DNA from: ASV31 sp965229765
GTDB lineage: Bacteria > Pseudomonadota > Alphaproteobacteria > Rhodobacterales > Rhodobacteraceae
Length of the DNA: 64,000 nucleotides
Reading direction: 5' to 3'
Assembly (NCBI GenBank): GCA_965229765.1
Contig: CBDDJT010000001.1
Span: 124,001-188,000 of the forward strand
The notes under the pieces are model-generated. The model was not told where the DNA came from. It saw only the letters and a list, made by a program, of their open reading frames with translations, and ran no database searches. Shown here one piece after another: positions 9,116 to 18,528 of this stretch. Every line of letters begins with the position of its first letter. The stretch's first letter is position 1. Made by a program: the position numbers and the translations under genes.

Positions 9116-9187
9116 GTCAATCAAAAATAATCATAATCTCTCATTCTGCGATGCAGCATGATTGAAAGTGATTGTTCTCGATTGACA
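9116..9187. promoter_or_regulatory. Divergent rhamnose promoter region with phased GATTG repeats
   Basis: On the plus strand TGATTG starts at 9159 and 9169 and CGATTG at 9179, exactly 10 bp apart. On the other side the reverse form CAATCA starts at 9118 and TAATCA at 9128, again 10 bp apart. GTCAATC (9116-9122) and GATTGAC (9180-9186) are the outer inverted arms. TTGACA at 9182-9187 could be a -35 element toward rhaD. Helical phasing fits a cooperative DeoR-type operator, most likely for RhaR. Confidence 0.6.
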
Positions 9188-9257
9188 AAGCAACGCATGC
9201 GCCGCACGCTTCTTGCCAAGCAAACCGCGGCTTGGCCCGTCTGCACTGGAGCGCACC

Positions 9258-11360
9258 ATGTTGAAATCAATCGATAAACCCTTGCTCAAAAGCCGTTGGG
9301 ACGTCGGGGCCGCCGAGGGCATGAGCGAATCGGAGCTGCTGCTTTATCGGTCGAACATCCTGGGTGCCGACAAGCGGGTCACCAATTACGGCGGAGGCAA
9401 TACCTCGGCCAAGGTTCTGGAGACCGATCCGCTGACGGGCGAAGAGGTCGAGGTGCTTTGGGTGAAGGGCTCTGGTGGCGATATCGGTTCGATCAAGTTG
9501 GACGGGTTCGCGACGCTTTACATGGACAAGCTGAACGCTCTGAAACCGCTTTATCGTGGCGTCGAGTTCGAAGACGAGATGGTCGGCTTCCTTCCCCATT
9601 GCACGTTCAAACTGAACCCGCGCGCGGCCTCAATCGACACGCCCTTGCACGCGTATGTGCCGCGCAAGCATGTGGACCACGTCCATGCCGATGCGATCAT
9701 CGCGATTGCCGCCTCGAAGAATTCCAAGGCACTGACGAAAGAGATTTTCGGCGACCGCATCGGCTGGTTGCCCTGGAAGCGTCCGGGCTATGAGCTGGGC
9801 CTTTGGCTGGAGAAATACTGTATCGAGAACCCCGAGGCCGACGGGGTCGTGCTGGAAAGCCACGGGCTTTTCACCTGGGCCGACACGGCCAAGGATTGCT
9901 ACGACACCACCATCGACGTGATCAATCGCGCGACGGAGTGGCTGCAAGACCGCACGGCGGGCGTGCCGGCGTTTGGCGGTGCAAAGTACCAGTCGCTCGA
10001 CGAGGCAGGGCGCCGCGCGGTGGCCGCCCGGCTGATGCCCGCGATCCGCGGCTTCGTCAGCGGCAACCAGCATATGGTCGGCCATTTCAACGACAGCCCC
10101 GAGGTGCTGGAGTTCGTCAACGCGGCGGACATGGAACCGCTGGCGGCGCTGGGCACGTCCTGCCCGGATCACTTCCTGCGCACCAAGATCCGCCCGCTGG
10201 TGGTCGCGTTCGACCCGGCGAAGGGCAATCTCGACGCGGTTCTGGAGGGTCTGCCCGCGCAGATCGCCGCCTATCGCGAGAATTACGCGGCCTATTACGA
10301 ACGCTGCAAACACGCCGACAGCCCCGCGCTGCGCGACCCGAACGCGGTGGTTTACCTTGTGCCCGGCGTGGGCATGATCACCTTCGCCAAGGACAAGGCG
10401 ACGGCGCGGATATCGGGTGAATTCTACGTCAACGCCATCAACGTGATGCGCGGTGCGTCCGCCGTCAGCGAATACCAGGGCCTGCCCGAGCAAGAGGCCT
10501 TCGATATCGAATACTGGCTGCTCGAAGAGGCGAAGCTGCAGCGCGTGCCGAAACCCAAGTCGCTTGCCGGGCGGGTCGCGCTGGTCACGGGCGGTGCAGG
10601 CGGTATCGGCGCCGCGACCGCCGCACGTTACCTCTCCGAAGGTGCCTGCGTGGTGCTGGCCGATATCAATGCTGACACCCTGAAAAGCGCGCAGGACAGC
10701 CTGACCCAGCATTTCGGCGCGGATGTCGTCCGCTCGGTCATTATGGATGTCACAAGTGAAGACGCCGTGGCGCACGCCTTTGCCGAGGCGGCCGTGGAAT
10801 TCGGCGGGGTCGACATCCTCGTGTCGAATGCCGGTATCGCCTCCTCTGCACCGGTCGAAGAGACTACGCTGGCGCTGTGGAACAAGAACATGGACATTCT
10901 GTCCACCGGTTATTTCTTGGTAAGCCGCGAAGCCTTTAGGCTGATGCGGGTGCAGGATATGGGCGGGTCCATCGTCTTCGTTGCCTCCAAGAACGGCCTT
11001 GCGGCATCGCCTAACGCTTCGGCCTATTGCACCGCCAAGGCCTCCGAGATCCACCTGGCCCGCTGTCTTGCGCTTGAAGGCGCCGAGGCCGGAATCCGCG
11101 TCAACGTCGTCAACCCCGACGCCGTCCTGCGCGGCTCCAAGATCTGGGAGGGCGAGTGGCTGGATCAGCGCGCATCGACCTATGGCACCGACAAGGAAGG
11201 GCTGGAGGAGATGTACCGCCAGCGCTCGATGCTGAAACGGTCGGTCCTGCCTGAGGACATCGCCGAAGCCTGCTATTTCTTCGCCGCCGACACCTCGGCC
11301 AAGTCCACCGGCAACATCCTCAACGTTGATGCCGGCAACGTGCAGGCGTTCACGCGCTGA
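9258..11360 (+). CDS. rhaD: Bifunctional rhamnulose-1-phosphate aldolase / short-chain dehydrogenase RhaD
   Basis: A 700-residue two-domain enzyme. Residues about 1-390 form a class II aldolase domain, with the metal-binding histidine cluster in TPLHAYVPRKHVDHVHAD. It cleaves rhamnulose-1-phosphate to dihydroxyacetone phosphate and L-lactaldehyde. Residues about 435-700 form an SDR domain with the nucleotide motif TGGAGGIG, the NAG motif and the catalytic YCTAK, which should oxidise or reduce lactaldehyde. The ATG at 9258 is chosen for the GGAG site 6 bases upstream and conserved family start; the frame opens at 9213. It diverges from rhaR and is followed 24 bases later by rhaA. Confidence 0.93.
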   Translation: MLKSIDKPLLKSRWDVGAAEGMSESELLLYRSNILGADKRVTNYGGGNTSAKVLETDPLTGEEVEVLWVKGSGGDIGSIKLDGFATLYMDKLNALKPLYRGVEFEDEMVGFLPHCTFKLNPRAASIDTPLHAYVPRKHVDHVHADAIIAIAASKNSKALTKEIFGDRIGWLPWKRPGYELGLWLEKYCIENPEADGVVLESHGLFTWADTAKDCYDTTIDVINRATEWLQDRTAGVPAFGGAKYQSLDEAGRRAVAARLMPAIRGFVSGNQHMVGHFNDSPEVLEFVNAADMEPLAALGTSCPDHFLRTKIRPLVVAFDPAKGNLDAVLEGLPAQIAAYRENYAAYYERCKHADSPALRDPNAVVYLVPGVGMITFAKDKATARISGEFYVNAINVMRGASAVSEYQGLPEQEAFDIEYWLLEEAKLQRVPKPKSLAGRVALVTGGAGGIGAATAARYLSEGACVVLADINADTLKSAQDSLTQHFGADVVRSVIMDVTSEDAVAHAFAEAAVEFGGVDILVSNAGIASSAPVEETTLALWNKNMDILSTGYFLVSREAFRLMRVQDMGGSIVFVASKNGLAASPNASAYCTAKASEIHLARCLALEGAEAGIRVNVVNPDAVLRGSKIWEGEWLDQRASTYGTDKEGLEEMYRQRSMLKRSVLPEDIAEACYFFAADTSAKSTGNILNVDAGNVQAFTR

Positions 11361-11384
11361 TCGCGCCACTCTGGGAGGACTGTC

Positions 11385-12623
11385 ATGGGTTACGAAAACG
11401 CAAAAGCGGCCTTTGCCGAGTGGGGCGTGGACACCGAGGCCGCGATCGAGCGGCTGAAAACGGTCCCGATGTCGATGCATTGCTGGCAAGGTGACGATGT
11501 CGTGGGGTTCGAAAAGCGCACAGGATCCTCCGGTGGCGGAATCCAGGCGACGGGCAACCACCCGGGCCGCGCGCGCACGCCGGACGAACTACGCGCCGAT
11601 CTGGAATTCGCCTATTCCATGATCCCCGGCCGGCACCGTCTCAACCTGCACGCCATGTATCTGGATACGGATGAGACACCGGACCGGGACGAAATCGAAT
11701 ACAAGCATTTCGCGCCCTGGGTGGACTGGGCCAAGGCGCAGGGGATCGGGCTCGACTTCAACCCTACTTTCTTTGCCCATGCCAAGGCCGACGACAACCT
11801 GACCCTGTCGCATCCCGACGCCGGCATTCGCGAGTTCTGGATTGAACACGGCCGCCGCACCCGCGACATCGCCGCACGCATGGGCGCCGAGCTTGGCAGT
11901 CCTTGTGTAAACAACATATGGGTGCCCGACGGCTACAAGGACACGCCGATCGACCGGATGGCGGCACGTGGGCGGCTGGAGGCCTCGCTCGACGCCATGC
12001 TTTCGCCGGATCAGGATCCGTCGCAGATGCTGGATGCGGTCGAATGCAAGCTCTTCGGAATAGGGGTCGAGGCCTGCACTGTCGGCAGCCACGAATTCTA
12101 CCTGGGTTACGCGATCCGCAAGGGCACATTGCTCTGCCTCGACATGGGGCATTTCCACCCCACCGAGAACATCGCCGACAAGCTGAGCGCCGTTGCCCTC
12201 TCCCTGCCCCAGATCCTCTTGCACGTGTCGCGCCCGATGCGCTGGGACAGCGACCACGTGATCCTGCTGAACGACGACATCCTCGCGATGGCCCACGAAA
12301 TGGTCAGCGCGAACCTCCTGGACCGCACCTTCATCGGTCTCGATTTCTTCGACGCCACCATCAGCCGGACAGCCGCCTGGGTGATCGGGGTGCGCAACAT
12401 GCAAAAAGCGCTGCTTCGGGCACTGCTGACGCCCTGGGATCGATTGAAGTCGGCGGAGGATCGGCTGGATTTCACAACCCGCCTAACGATGACCGAGGAA
12501 TTCCGGGATCTGCCGTTCGGAGCAGTCTGGGCCGAATTGTGCGAGCGCTTGGGCACGCCGTGCGGCCTGTCAATGATCGGCGAACTGGACGCGTACCAGG
12601 TCCGCGTGGCGTCGCGAGATTAG
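11385..12623 (+). CDS. rhaA: L-rhamnose isomerase, RhaA type
   Basis: A 412-residue enzyme converting L-rhamnose to L-rhamnulose. It aligns by eye along its whole length with the E. coli type isomerase: PMSMHCWQGDDVVGFE, GGIQATGN, RLNLHAMYL, LGLDFNP-like and HVSRPMRWDSDHV segments are all present. Metal ligands fall in VECKLFGIGVE, LCLDMGHFHPTE and GLDFFDATI. GGGAGG precedes the ATG by about 8 bases. It completes the pathway with RhaK and RhaD and is cotranscribed with rhaD. Many rhizobial loci instead use the shorter RhaI-type isomerase. Confidence 0.93.
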   Translation: MGYENAKAAFAEWGVDTEAAIERLKTVPMSMHCWQGDDVVGFEKRTGSSGGGIQATGNHPGRARTPDELRADLEFAYSMIPGRHRLNLHAMYLDTDETPDRDEIEYKHFAPWVDWAKAQGIGLDFNPTFFAHAKADDNLTLSHPDAGIREFWIEHGRRTRDIAARMGAELGSPCVNNIWVPDGYKDTPIDRMAARGRLEASLDAMLSPDQDPSQMLDAVECKLFGIGVEACTVGSHEFYLGYAIRKGTLLCLDMGHFHPTENIADKLSAVALSLPQILLHVSRPMRWDSDHVILLNDDILAMAHEMVSANLLDRTFIGLDFFDATISRTAAWVIGVRNMQKALLRALLTPWDRLKSAEDRLDFTTRLTMTEEFRDLPFGAVWAELCERLGTPCGLSMIGELDAYQVRVASRD

Positions 12624-12842
12624 ACCCTGATCGCTAAGGGGCCGAGGGATGTTGCAAGCTGGGCCACGTCCTTCAGACGCATGGCCGTTTTCCGACCTGG
12701 ATCAGCCACGCGCCGGAGCTGGTCGTATGACGTCCTGGTCCCGCAACCGAGACGTTCTTGGAAAAAGCCCGACGATCCGCTTCGATCCACGCGTTGCGCT
12801 TCGCAGCTTAATCCGCCGCGAACGCCCCCAGGTTCCAGGAGG

Positions 12843-13916
12843 CTACAGGTTTTCGCTGCGGATCGCCTCGCAGACGGCGTCGGTGACCTCTCGGGTCGTG
12901 GCGTTGCCACCCACGTCGGGCGTTAGAACGCCGTCCTCACAGACCTTTTGCACCGCGCGCATCAGGCGCGCCGCCGCATTTGCCTCGCCCAGGTGGTCAA
13001 GCATCTGGCTGGCAGTCCAGAACGTCGCGACCGGGTTGGCAATTCCCTTCCCAGTAATGTCGAAGGCAGAGCCATGAATTGGCTCGAACATCGAAGGAAA
13101 GCGCCGCTCTGGATCGATATTGGCGGTTGGTGCCACACCGAGCGACCCGGCAAGAGCACCGGCAAGATCGGAAAGGATGTCGGCATGAAGGTTCGTGGCT
13201 ACGATCGTATCAAGACTCTTGGGATCCTTGACCATCCGAACCGTCATCGCGTCCACGAGCATCTTGTCCCAGGTCACGTCCGGGAACTCTTGCGCCACCT
13301 CTGCCGCAATCTCGTCCCACATGACCATACCGTGGCGCTGAGCATTCGATTTGGTCACCACGGTCAGAAGTTTGCGGGGACGTGTACGGGCGAGCGCAAA
13401 CGCGTACCGCATGATCCGCGTCACGCCGACGCGAGTGAAGATCGAGACTTCGGTTCCGACCTCCTCGGGCATCCCCCTGTGGGCGCGGCCGCCGTGACCA
13501 GAGTATTCCCCTTCCGAGTTTTCGCGCACGATCACCCAATCGAGATCGCCCACCGAAACGCCTCGAAGCGGGGAAATCACCCCGGGGATGATCTTGGTCG
13601 GTCTTACATTGGCATACTGGTCAAAGCCTTGGCAGATCGGAAGCCGCAGGCCCCAAAGGGTAACATGATCCGGGACGTCCGGCGCACCGACAGCTCCGAA
13701 GAAGATCGCATCGAAGGGCTTCAACTGCGCAAGCCCGTCTTGAGGCATCATCACGCCATGTGACTTGTAGTAGTTCGACCCCCAGTCAAAGTAGGTCAGG
13801 TTGAACTCGAGATCGGCCTCGCGGCGCTGAACGGCATCCAGCACCATGTGGCCTGCGGCAATGACCTCTGGTCCGATCCCATCGGCTGGTATTGCGGCGA
13901 TCTGGTAGCTTCTCAT
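12843..13916 (-). CDS. ttuC: Tartrate dehydrogenase/decarboxylase-like protein (TtuC family)
   Basis: A 357-residue member of the isocitrate/isopropylmalate dehydrogenase superfamily. The pattern of NSEGEYSGHGG, KSNAQRHGMVMWDE and NLHADILSDLAGALAG fits NAD- and Mn-dependent tartrate or D-malate dehydrogenases rather than LeuB, and no leu genes are nearby. I chose the ATG at 13916 (MRSYQIAAIPADGIG), with GGGA about 7 bases upstream; a second ATG lies two codons before. It diverges from a LysR gene. Substrate (tartrate, malate or similar hydroxyacid) is inferred from family. Confidence 0.8.
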   Translation of the reverse strand: MRSYQIAAIPADGIGPEVIAAGHMVLDAVQRREADLEFNLTYFDWGSNYYKSHGVMMPQDGLAQLKPFDAIFFGAVGAPDVPDHVTLWGLRLPICQGFDQYANVRPTKIIPGVISPLRGVSVGDLDWVIVRENSEGEYSGHGGRAHRGMPEEVGTEVSIFTRVGVTRIMRYAFALARTRPRKLLTVVTKSNAQRHGMVMWDEIAAEVAQEFPDVTWDKMLVDAMTVRMVKDPKSLDTIVATNLHADILSDLAGALAGSLGVAPTANIDPERRFPSMFEPIHGSAFDITGKGIANPVATFWTASQMLDHLGEANAAARLMRAVQKVCEDGVLTPDVGGNATTREVTDAVCEAIRSENL

Positions 13917-14033
13917 GGTCATTTCCCAATGATTCCGATCACGGTCAACGGGATCGCGCAGACAGGTATCAGCCGACCCTCGATCCAGCAACCGACGTTA
14001 TCCAAGCTTGACGCGCGCAGAGCAATGCTGGTT

Positions 14034-14060
14034 TCATCATATAAATGGTTGGTATAATGA
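14034..14060. promoter_or_regulatory. Imperfect palindrome upstream of the LysR gene, probable operator
   Basis: TCATCAT at 14034-14040 faces ATAATGA at 14054-14060 across an A/T-rich centre, forming a 27-bp imperfect inverted repeat between the divergent ttuC-like gene and the LysR start at 14070. Placement and symmetry fit an autoregulatory LysR site. Confidence 0.5.
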
Positions 14061-14069
14061 GGCCTCAGC

Positions 14070-14984
14070 ATGGAGCTACGCCAACTGCGTTGTCTGGTTG
14101 CGGTCGCCGAAACGCTCCATTTTGGACGAGCGGCGCAGAAACTCGACATGCTGCCAGCATCCTTTGGCCGACAGATCAGACTTCTTGAGGACGAGCTGGG
14201 TCGGCGGCTGCTTTCTCGCACGACGCGGCACGTTGAACTGACGGATGCGGGACGTGACTTCGTCAAGGCCGCGCGCGACATAGTGGAGCGCGCCGATGAA
14301 CTGAAGCGATCTTTTCAAGATGGGCAGCAGGACAGTCCAAAGGTGGTCCGGATCGGCGCGATCGACAGCGCCGCAGCAGGACTGATGCCACAATTGTTGC
14401 CACACCTCCGGGACGCACATCCCGATATCGAAGTTGAGTTGCTGGAGCAGAAAACGATCCGACTATTGCCTCGTCTCCTGTCCGGGCGACTGGACGTCGC
14501 AATAGTCCGCCCGCCCGAAGTAAAGGACTCGAGATTGGAGTTTCGGGCCCTTTTCGTCGAAACGGCGGTTGTGGCGGTGCCTTCGAGCCATCACTTGGCG
14601 ATGCGAGAGTCCCTTACGGTAGACGATATGGCCGACGAGCCATTGATCGTTCCGGAACGTCGTTCCCGCCCGCATAGCCATGACTTGACCATAAAGCTTT
14701 TCCTAGAGGCCGGACATACTGCGCGCATAACGCAGATCGCTGAAGAAAAGCAGACGATTGTCAGTCTTGTAGGGACCGGGGTCGGCCTTGCCATCGTGCC
14801 AAGGTGGGCATCTCGCCTTGCTGTCGGGGGCGTAACGTTTCTGCCGCTCGACCAGTCGTCAAGCACCTTGCGAGACCGGCTTGCCCTGTCCGCGGTCTGG
14901 GTTCGGGATACCCGCCATCCCGCCCGAGACGCCTTTCTGGATGTCCTGTACGCAAACATGGACGCATTGGCGAAGACGGCATAG
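14070..14984 (+). CDS. LysR-family transcriptional regulator
   Basis: 304 residues. An N-terminal winged helix-turn-helix (about 1-60, ETLHFGRAAQKLDMLPASFG and LLSRTTRHVELTDAG) is followed by a LysR substrate-binding domain (VVRIGAIDSAAAGLMPQLL onward). It is transcribed away from the ttuC-like gene, with the TAXI TRAP genes 176 bases downstream on the same strand. By position it probably controls the dehydrogenase and perhaps the transporter; the ligand is unknown. The start has a TGAGG site about 5 bases upstream. Confidence 0.88.
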   Translation: MELRQLRCLVAVAETLHFGRAAQKLDMLPASFGRQIRLLEDELGRRLLSRTTRHVELTDAGRDFVKAARDIVERADELKRSFQDGQQDSPKVVRIGAIDSAAAGLMPQLLPHLRDAHPDIEVELLEQKTIRLLPRLLSGRLDVAIVRPPEVKDSRLEFRALFVETAVVAVPSSHHLAMRESLTVDDMADEPLIVPERRSRPHSHDLTIKLFLEAGHTARITQIAEEKQTIVSLVGTGVGLAIVPRWASRLAVGGVTFLPLDQSSSTLRDRLALSAVWVRDTRHPARDAFLDVLYANMDALAKTA

Positions 14985-15160
14985 ATCCAAATAATATCAA
15001 GAAACTATATAAAACATTTTCTTCGGCGACCTCGTACTGTGCGCGTGTTGATACCAGAAGCGGGTCATGGGGGAGGCGTGCGGATGTGTTGCCGCGCGCT
15101 CTTGAGTGGCTCGAACGTGCAGCAACAATGCTGCACCGAAAGACCAAGCGGAGGAAATTC

Positions 15161-16153
15161 ATGAAGTTCACTGCCATTGCAAAGATGACCGCAATCGCGG
15201 CAGCGACGGTCGCGCTGGCGAGCACCGCGCTCGCGCAGGACCGCACGGGCTGGCCCGAAAGCTTTACCATCGGGACCGGGTCGCAGGGAGGAACCTATTT
15301 CGGCTATGGCTCGGGCTGGGGCGGCATCGTCTCGGAAGTCACCGGTGTCTCCGGCGCTGCCGAGGTCACTGGCGGCCCGATGCAGAACATGGCGCTTGTG
15401 CATACAGGTGACTTGCCGTTCGGCATGACCACCATGGGCCCGGCAGCCGAGTCCATTGCCGGAAACAACCCGATCGCACCCGGTCTGCCGATGACGAACG
15501 CATGTGCCATGTTCCCGATGTACCAGACGCCGTTCTCGGTCACGGCGCTGGCGTCGTCGGGCATCCAGAGCGTTTCGGACATTCCTGACGGTGCGCGCAT
15601 CGGCTTTGGCCCTGCGGGGTCGACCTCTGACACCTACTTCCCGCGCATGATGGAAGAGCTGGGGGTCAACTTCGAACGCCGCAATGGTGGCTGGTCCGAC
15701 CTTGGCAGCCAGTTGCAGGACGGCCTTCTGGACGTGATCGCCTTTGCCGCCGGCGTGCCGGTGCCCGCGGTCAGCCAGCTTGAGGTGCAGACCGACGTGA
15801 ACATCATCGAGTTCACAGAGGAAGAGCAGGCCAAGATAACCGCGGCTTTCCCGGTGGCCAACTTCGACATCGCGGCCGACACGTACACCACGCTCGACGC
15901 GCCGGCGCGTTCGGTGTCGATGTGGAACTTCGCAATCGCCAACTGCGATCTGCCGGAGAGCTTCGTCTACGAGGTTGTCAATGCGGTGATGTCCGACAAC
16001 GAACGCATGGTGACCACGCACAAGGCCGCCCGCTCGACCCTGCCAGAGTTCTGGGATCGCAACACCGTCATGAAGTGGCATCCCGGTGCCGCGCGCTGGT
16101 TCTCCGAGAATGCTGGTGCCGAGATTTCGGCTGATATGATCCACGGCGGCTAA
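15161..16153 (+). CDS. TAXI-family TRAP transporter solute-binding protein
   Basis: 330 residues. The ATG at 15161 has GGAGG 7 bases upstream and starts a Sec signal peptide (MKFTAIAKMTAIAAATVALA, cleaved after ALA). The mature start TIGTGSQGGTYFGYGSG is the hallmark of TAXI binding proteins. It captures a solute in the periplasm for the fused permease encoded 101 bases downstream. An open frame extends far upstream but lacks a start with a ribosome-binding site. Next to a tartrate-dehydrogenase-like gene, a C4 hydroxyacid substrate is plausible but inferred. Confidence 0.9.
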   Translation: MKFTAIAKMTAIAAATVALASTALAQDRTGWPESFTIGTGSQGGTYFGYGSGWGGIVSEVTGVSGAAEVTGGPMQNMALVHTGDLPFGMTTMGPAAESIAGNNPIAPGLPMTNACAMFPMYQTPFSVTALASSGIQSVSDIPDGARIGFGPAGSTSDTYFPRMMEELGVNFERRNGGWSDLGSQLQDGLLDVIAFAAGVPVPAVSQLEVQTDVNIIEFTEEEQAKITAAFPVANFDIAADTYTTLDAPARSVSMWNFAIANCDLPESFVYEVVNAVMSDNERMVTTHKAARSTLPEFWDRNTVMKWHPGAARWFSENAGAEISADMIHGG

Positions 16154-16191
16154 ACCGCCCGCTGGCATCGCCAGGATCAGTACGCAAAAAG

Positions 16192-16216
16192 TCCGCGCCC
16201 GACTTCTGGGCGCGGA
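16192..16216 (+). terminator. Hairpin between TAXI binding protein and permease genes
   Basis: TCCGCGCCC (16192-16200) pairs perfectly with GGGCGCGGA (16208-16216), with a 7-base loop. The following bases are only weakly T-rich, so partial termination or mRNA stabilisation of the binding-protein message is more likely than complete termination. Confidence 0.7.
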
Positions 16217-16254
16217 TTACTCTTCTGAAATATCGCGCGGAAAAGGCAGGGCAC

Positions 16255-18528
16255 ATGATGGATCGTCAGGATGAACCCGACGGTGAACAACTGATTGCCC
16301 ATGGCGTCGACGAGGAGCCGATCGAAGGCAATCGCCGTCTTTTTGAAGGACGCGCTTACGTCGTGCTCGCATTTCTTGCGACATTCTACGCGGCGCTTCA
16401 TATGGCGGCCTTGAACGGTCTGTCGATCTCTGCGCTGACCGGGCTCGACCTGCCATTCCTGCCGCAGTTCCCGGTGGAAACCTGGAACTTCCGCATCGCG
16501 CATATCGCCGGAGCACTGGCGCTTGGCTTCGTGCTGTTCTCGGCGCAGACCTTCTCTTCGGTGAAGCCTCGTACACAGGGCCGAAAGTCCGTGTCTATTC
16601 TGGCGGCGGTGCTGATCGTCCCGGCCGCACTGGCCGGGTTCACGGCGATCGGGTTTGCCAACAGCATCGCCAGCGGCGACCTTCCCCAGATGGGCGGGCT
16701 GACGACCTGGGCCGCATTCCCGGGAACAGAAATCTACCAGGCCGAGGTGCGCTGGTTCGGCGTTCCCCTTCTGATCGCCACGTTCGGAGCGATCCTTGCC
16801 GGATGGTTCGAGCGGCGGGAGCGTTCTCAATTCGCAGCTTCGGATGTGGTGCTTGCCGTCTGCGGGATCGTCGTCGCGCTTTACCTCATTGCCATCTATG
16901 GCACGGCGGCGCGCAACTCGGTCGGAACGCCTTTCGTCCCGATCGGCGTGGCCTTCGCAGCAACTGCGGGCACGGCCATGATCCTGGAACTGACGCGCCG
17001 CGTGGCGGGTCTAGCGCTTGTCATCATTACGGGCGTCTTTCTGGTCTACACCTTTACGGCACACCTGCTGCCCGGCATCCTGGCGGTCCAGAATGCCTAT
17101 ACCTGGCAGCGCTTTTTTGGACATGTCTACTCGGACGCGGGCATCCTTGGGCCGACAACGGCGGTGTCATCGACCTATATCATCCTCTTCATCATCTTCG
17201 CGGCCTTCCTTCAGGCGTCGAAGGTGGGCGACTACTTCGTCAATTTCGCCTTCGCGGCGGCGGGCCGCGCGCGCGGCGGCCCGGCCAAGGTGGCGATCTT
17301 CGCCTCGGGCCTCATGGGCATGATCAACGGCACCTCGGCGGGCAACGTGGTGGCGACGGGATCGCTCACGATACCGTTGATGAAGAAGGTCGGATATCAC
17401 AAGAAGACCGCCGGCGCGGTCGAGGCCGCGGCGTCCACGGGCGGGCAGATCATGCCGCCGATCATGGGCGCCGGCGCCTTCATCATGGCCGAGATCACCG
17501 GCATTCCCTATCAGGAGATCGCCATCGCGGCGATCATCCCGGCGGTGCTATATTTCGTGTCCGTCTACTTCATGGTGGATTTCGAGGCAGCCAAGCTGGG
17601 CATGCGGGGGATGCGCGAGGACGAGCTGCCGAAGTTCAAGAACATGGTGCGGCAGGTCTATCTTTTCATCCCGATCGTCATCCTGATCTACGCCCTCTTT
17701 CTGGGTTACTCGGTGATCCGGGCGGGCACGCTGGCCACCGTCGCGGCAGCAGTCGTGAGTTGGCTTACACCGCATCGCATGGGGCTTCGGTCGATCCTGC
17801 GGGCGTTTGAACTCGCAGGGATCATGTCGATCCAGATCATCGCCGTCTGCGCTTGCGCGGGCATCATTGTGGGCGTGATATCTCTGACTGGTGTCGGTGC
17901 CCGGTTTTCCGCGGTGCTTCTTGATCTTGCCGCAGCCTCGCAGCTTCTGGCGCTGTTCTTCGCCATGTGCATCGCGATCCTTCTTGGCATGGGCATGCCG
18001 ACCACGGCGGCCTATGCTGTCGCCGCCTCGGTCGTCGCGCCGGGCCTGGTACAGTTGGGCATTCCCCTTCTGACCGCGCATTTCTTCGTCTTCTATTTCG
18101 CCGTGCTGTCGGCCATCACACCGCCCGTGGCGCTGGCCAGCTACGCGGCGGCGGGGATCTCGGGTGCGAACCCGATGGAGACATCGGTGGCGTCCTTCAA
18201 GATCGGTATCGCGGCCTTCATCGTGCCCTTCATGTTCTTCTACAACTCGGCCATCCTGATGGACGGTGAATGGATCGATATCATCCGTGCCGGCGCGACG
18301 GCCGTTGTGGGCGTGTTCCTACTTTCTTCCGGTGTTCAGGGTTGGTTCATGGGAGGACGTTCGGCATGGTTCATCCGTGCAATTCTGATCGCGGCGGCGC
18401 TTTTCCTGATATCGGGCGGGCTTGTCACCGACATGATCGGGGTCGGCGCGGCGATCGTTGCCTTCTTCGTTCAGAAGGTCTTTCATCCGAATCCGGACGC
18501 CCCGATGCCCGTCAAGGGCATGGACTAG
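16255..18528 (+). CDS. TRAP transporter fused small/large permease (TAXI type)
   Basis: 757 residues with many membrane segments. The N-terminal third corresponds to the 4-TM DctQ-like part fused to a 12-TM DctM-like part, the usual form in TAXI systems. Conserved stretches include FASGLMGMINGTSAGNVVAT, STGGQIMPPIMGAGAFIMAE and LGMGMPTTAAYAVAASVVAP. It uses a sodium or proton gradient to import the solute bound by the upstream TAXI protein. Two ATGs are adjacent (16255 and 16258); either may be used. Confidence 0.92.
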   Translation: MMDRQDEPDGEQLIAHGVDEEPIEGNRRLFEGRAYVVLAFLATFYAALHMAALNGLSISALTGLDLPFLPQFPVETWNFRIAHIAGALALGFVLFSAQTFSSVKPRTQGRKSVSILAAVLIVPAALAGFTAIGFANSIASGDLPQMGGLTTWAAFPGTEIYQAEVRWFGVPLLIATFGAILAGWFERRERSQFAASDVVLAVCGIVVALYLIAIYGTAARNSVGTPFVPIGVAFAATAGTAMILELTRRVAGLALVIITGVFLVYTFTAHLLPGILAVQNAYTWQRFFGHVYSDAGILGPTTAVSSTYIILFIIFAAFLQASKVGDYFVNFAFAAAGRARGGPAKVAIFASGLMGMINGTSAGNVVATGSLTIPLMKKVGYHKKTAGAVEAAASTGGQIMPPIMGAGAFIMAEITGIPYQEIAIAAIIPAVLYFVSVYFMVDFEAAKLGMRGMREDELPKFKNMVRQVYLFIPIVILIYALFLGYSVIRAGTLATVAAAVVSWLTPHRMGLRSILRAFELAGIMSIQIIAVCACAGIIVGVISLTGVGARFSAVLLDLAAASQLLALFFAMCIAILLGMGMPTTAAYAVAASVVAPGLVQLGIPLLTAHFFVFYFAVLSAITPPVALASYAAAGISGANPMETSVASFKIGIAAFIVPFMFFYNSAILMDGEWIDIIRAGATAVVGVFLLSSGVQGWFMGGRSAWFIRAILIAAALFLISGGLVTDMIGVGAAIVAFFVQKVFHPNPDAPMPVKGMD

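Noticed and set aside
9630..11561. 643-codon minus-strand frame opposite rhaD and rhaA
   Set aside because: It is antisense to two unmistakable enzymes, has no recognisable domain, and its length comes from high GC content.
12624..12842. Short minus-strand frame ending in a regulator-like stretch (MRLKDVAQLATSLG)
   Set aside because: The resemblance to a LacI-type start is brief and is followed by a stop, so it does not support a gene or a firm pseudogene call.
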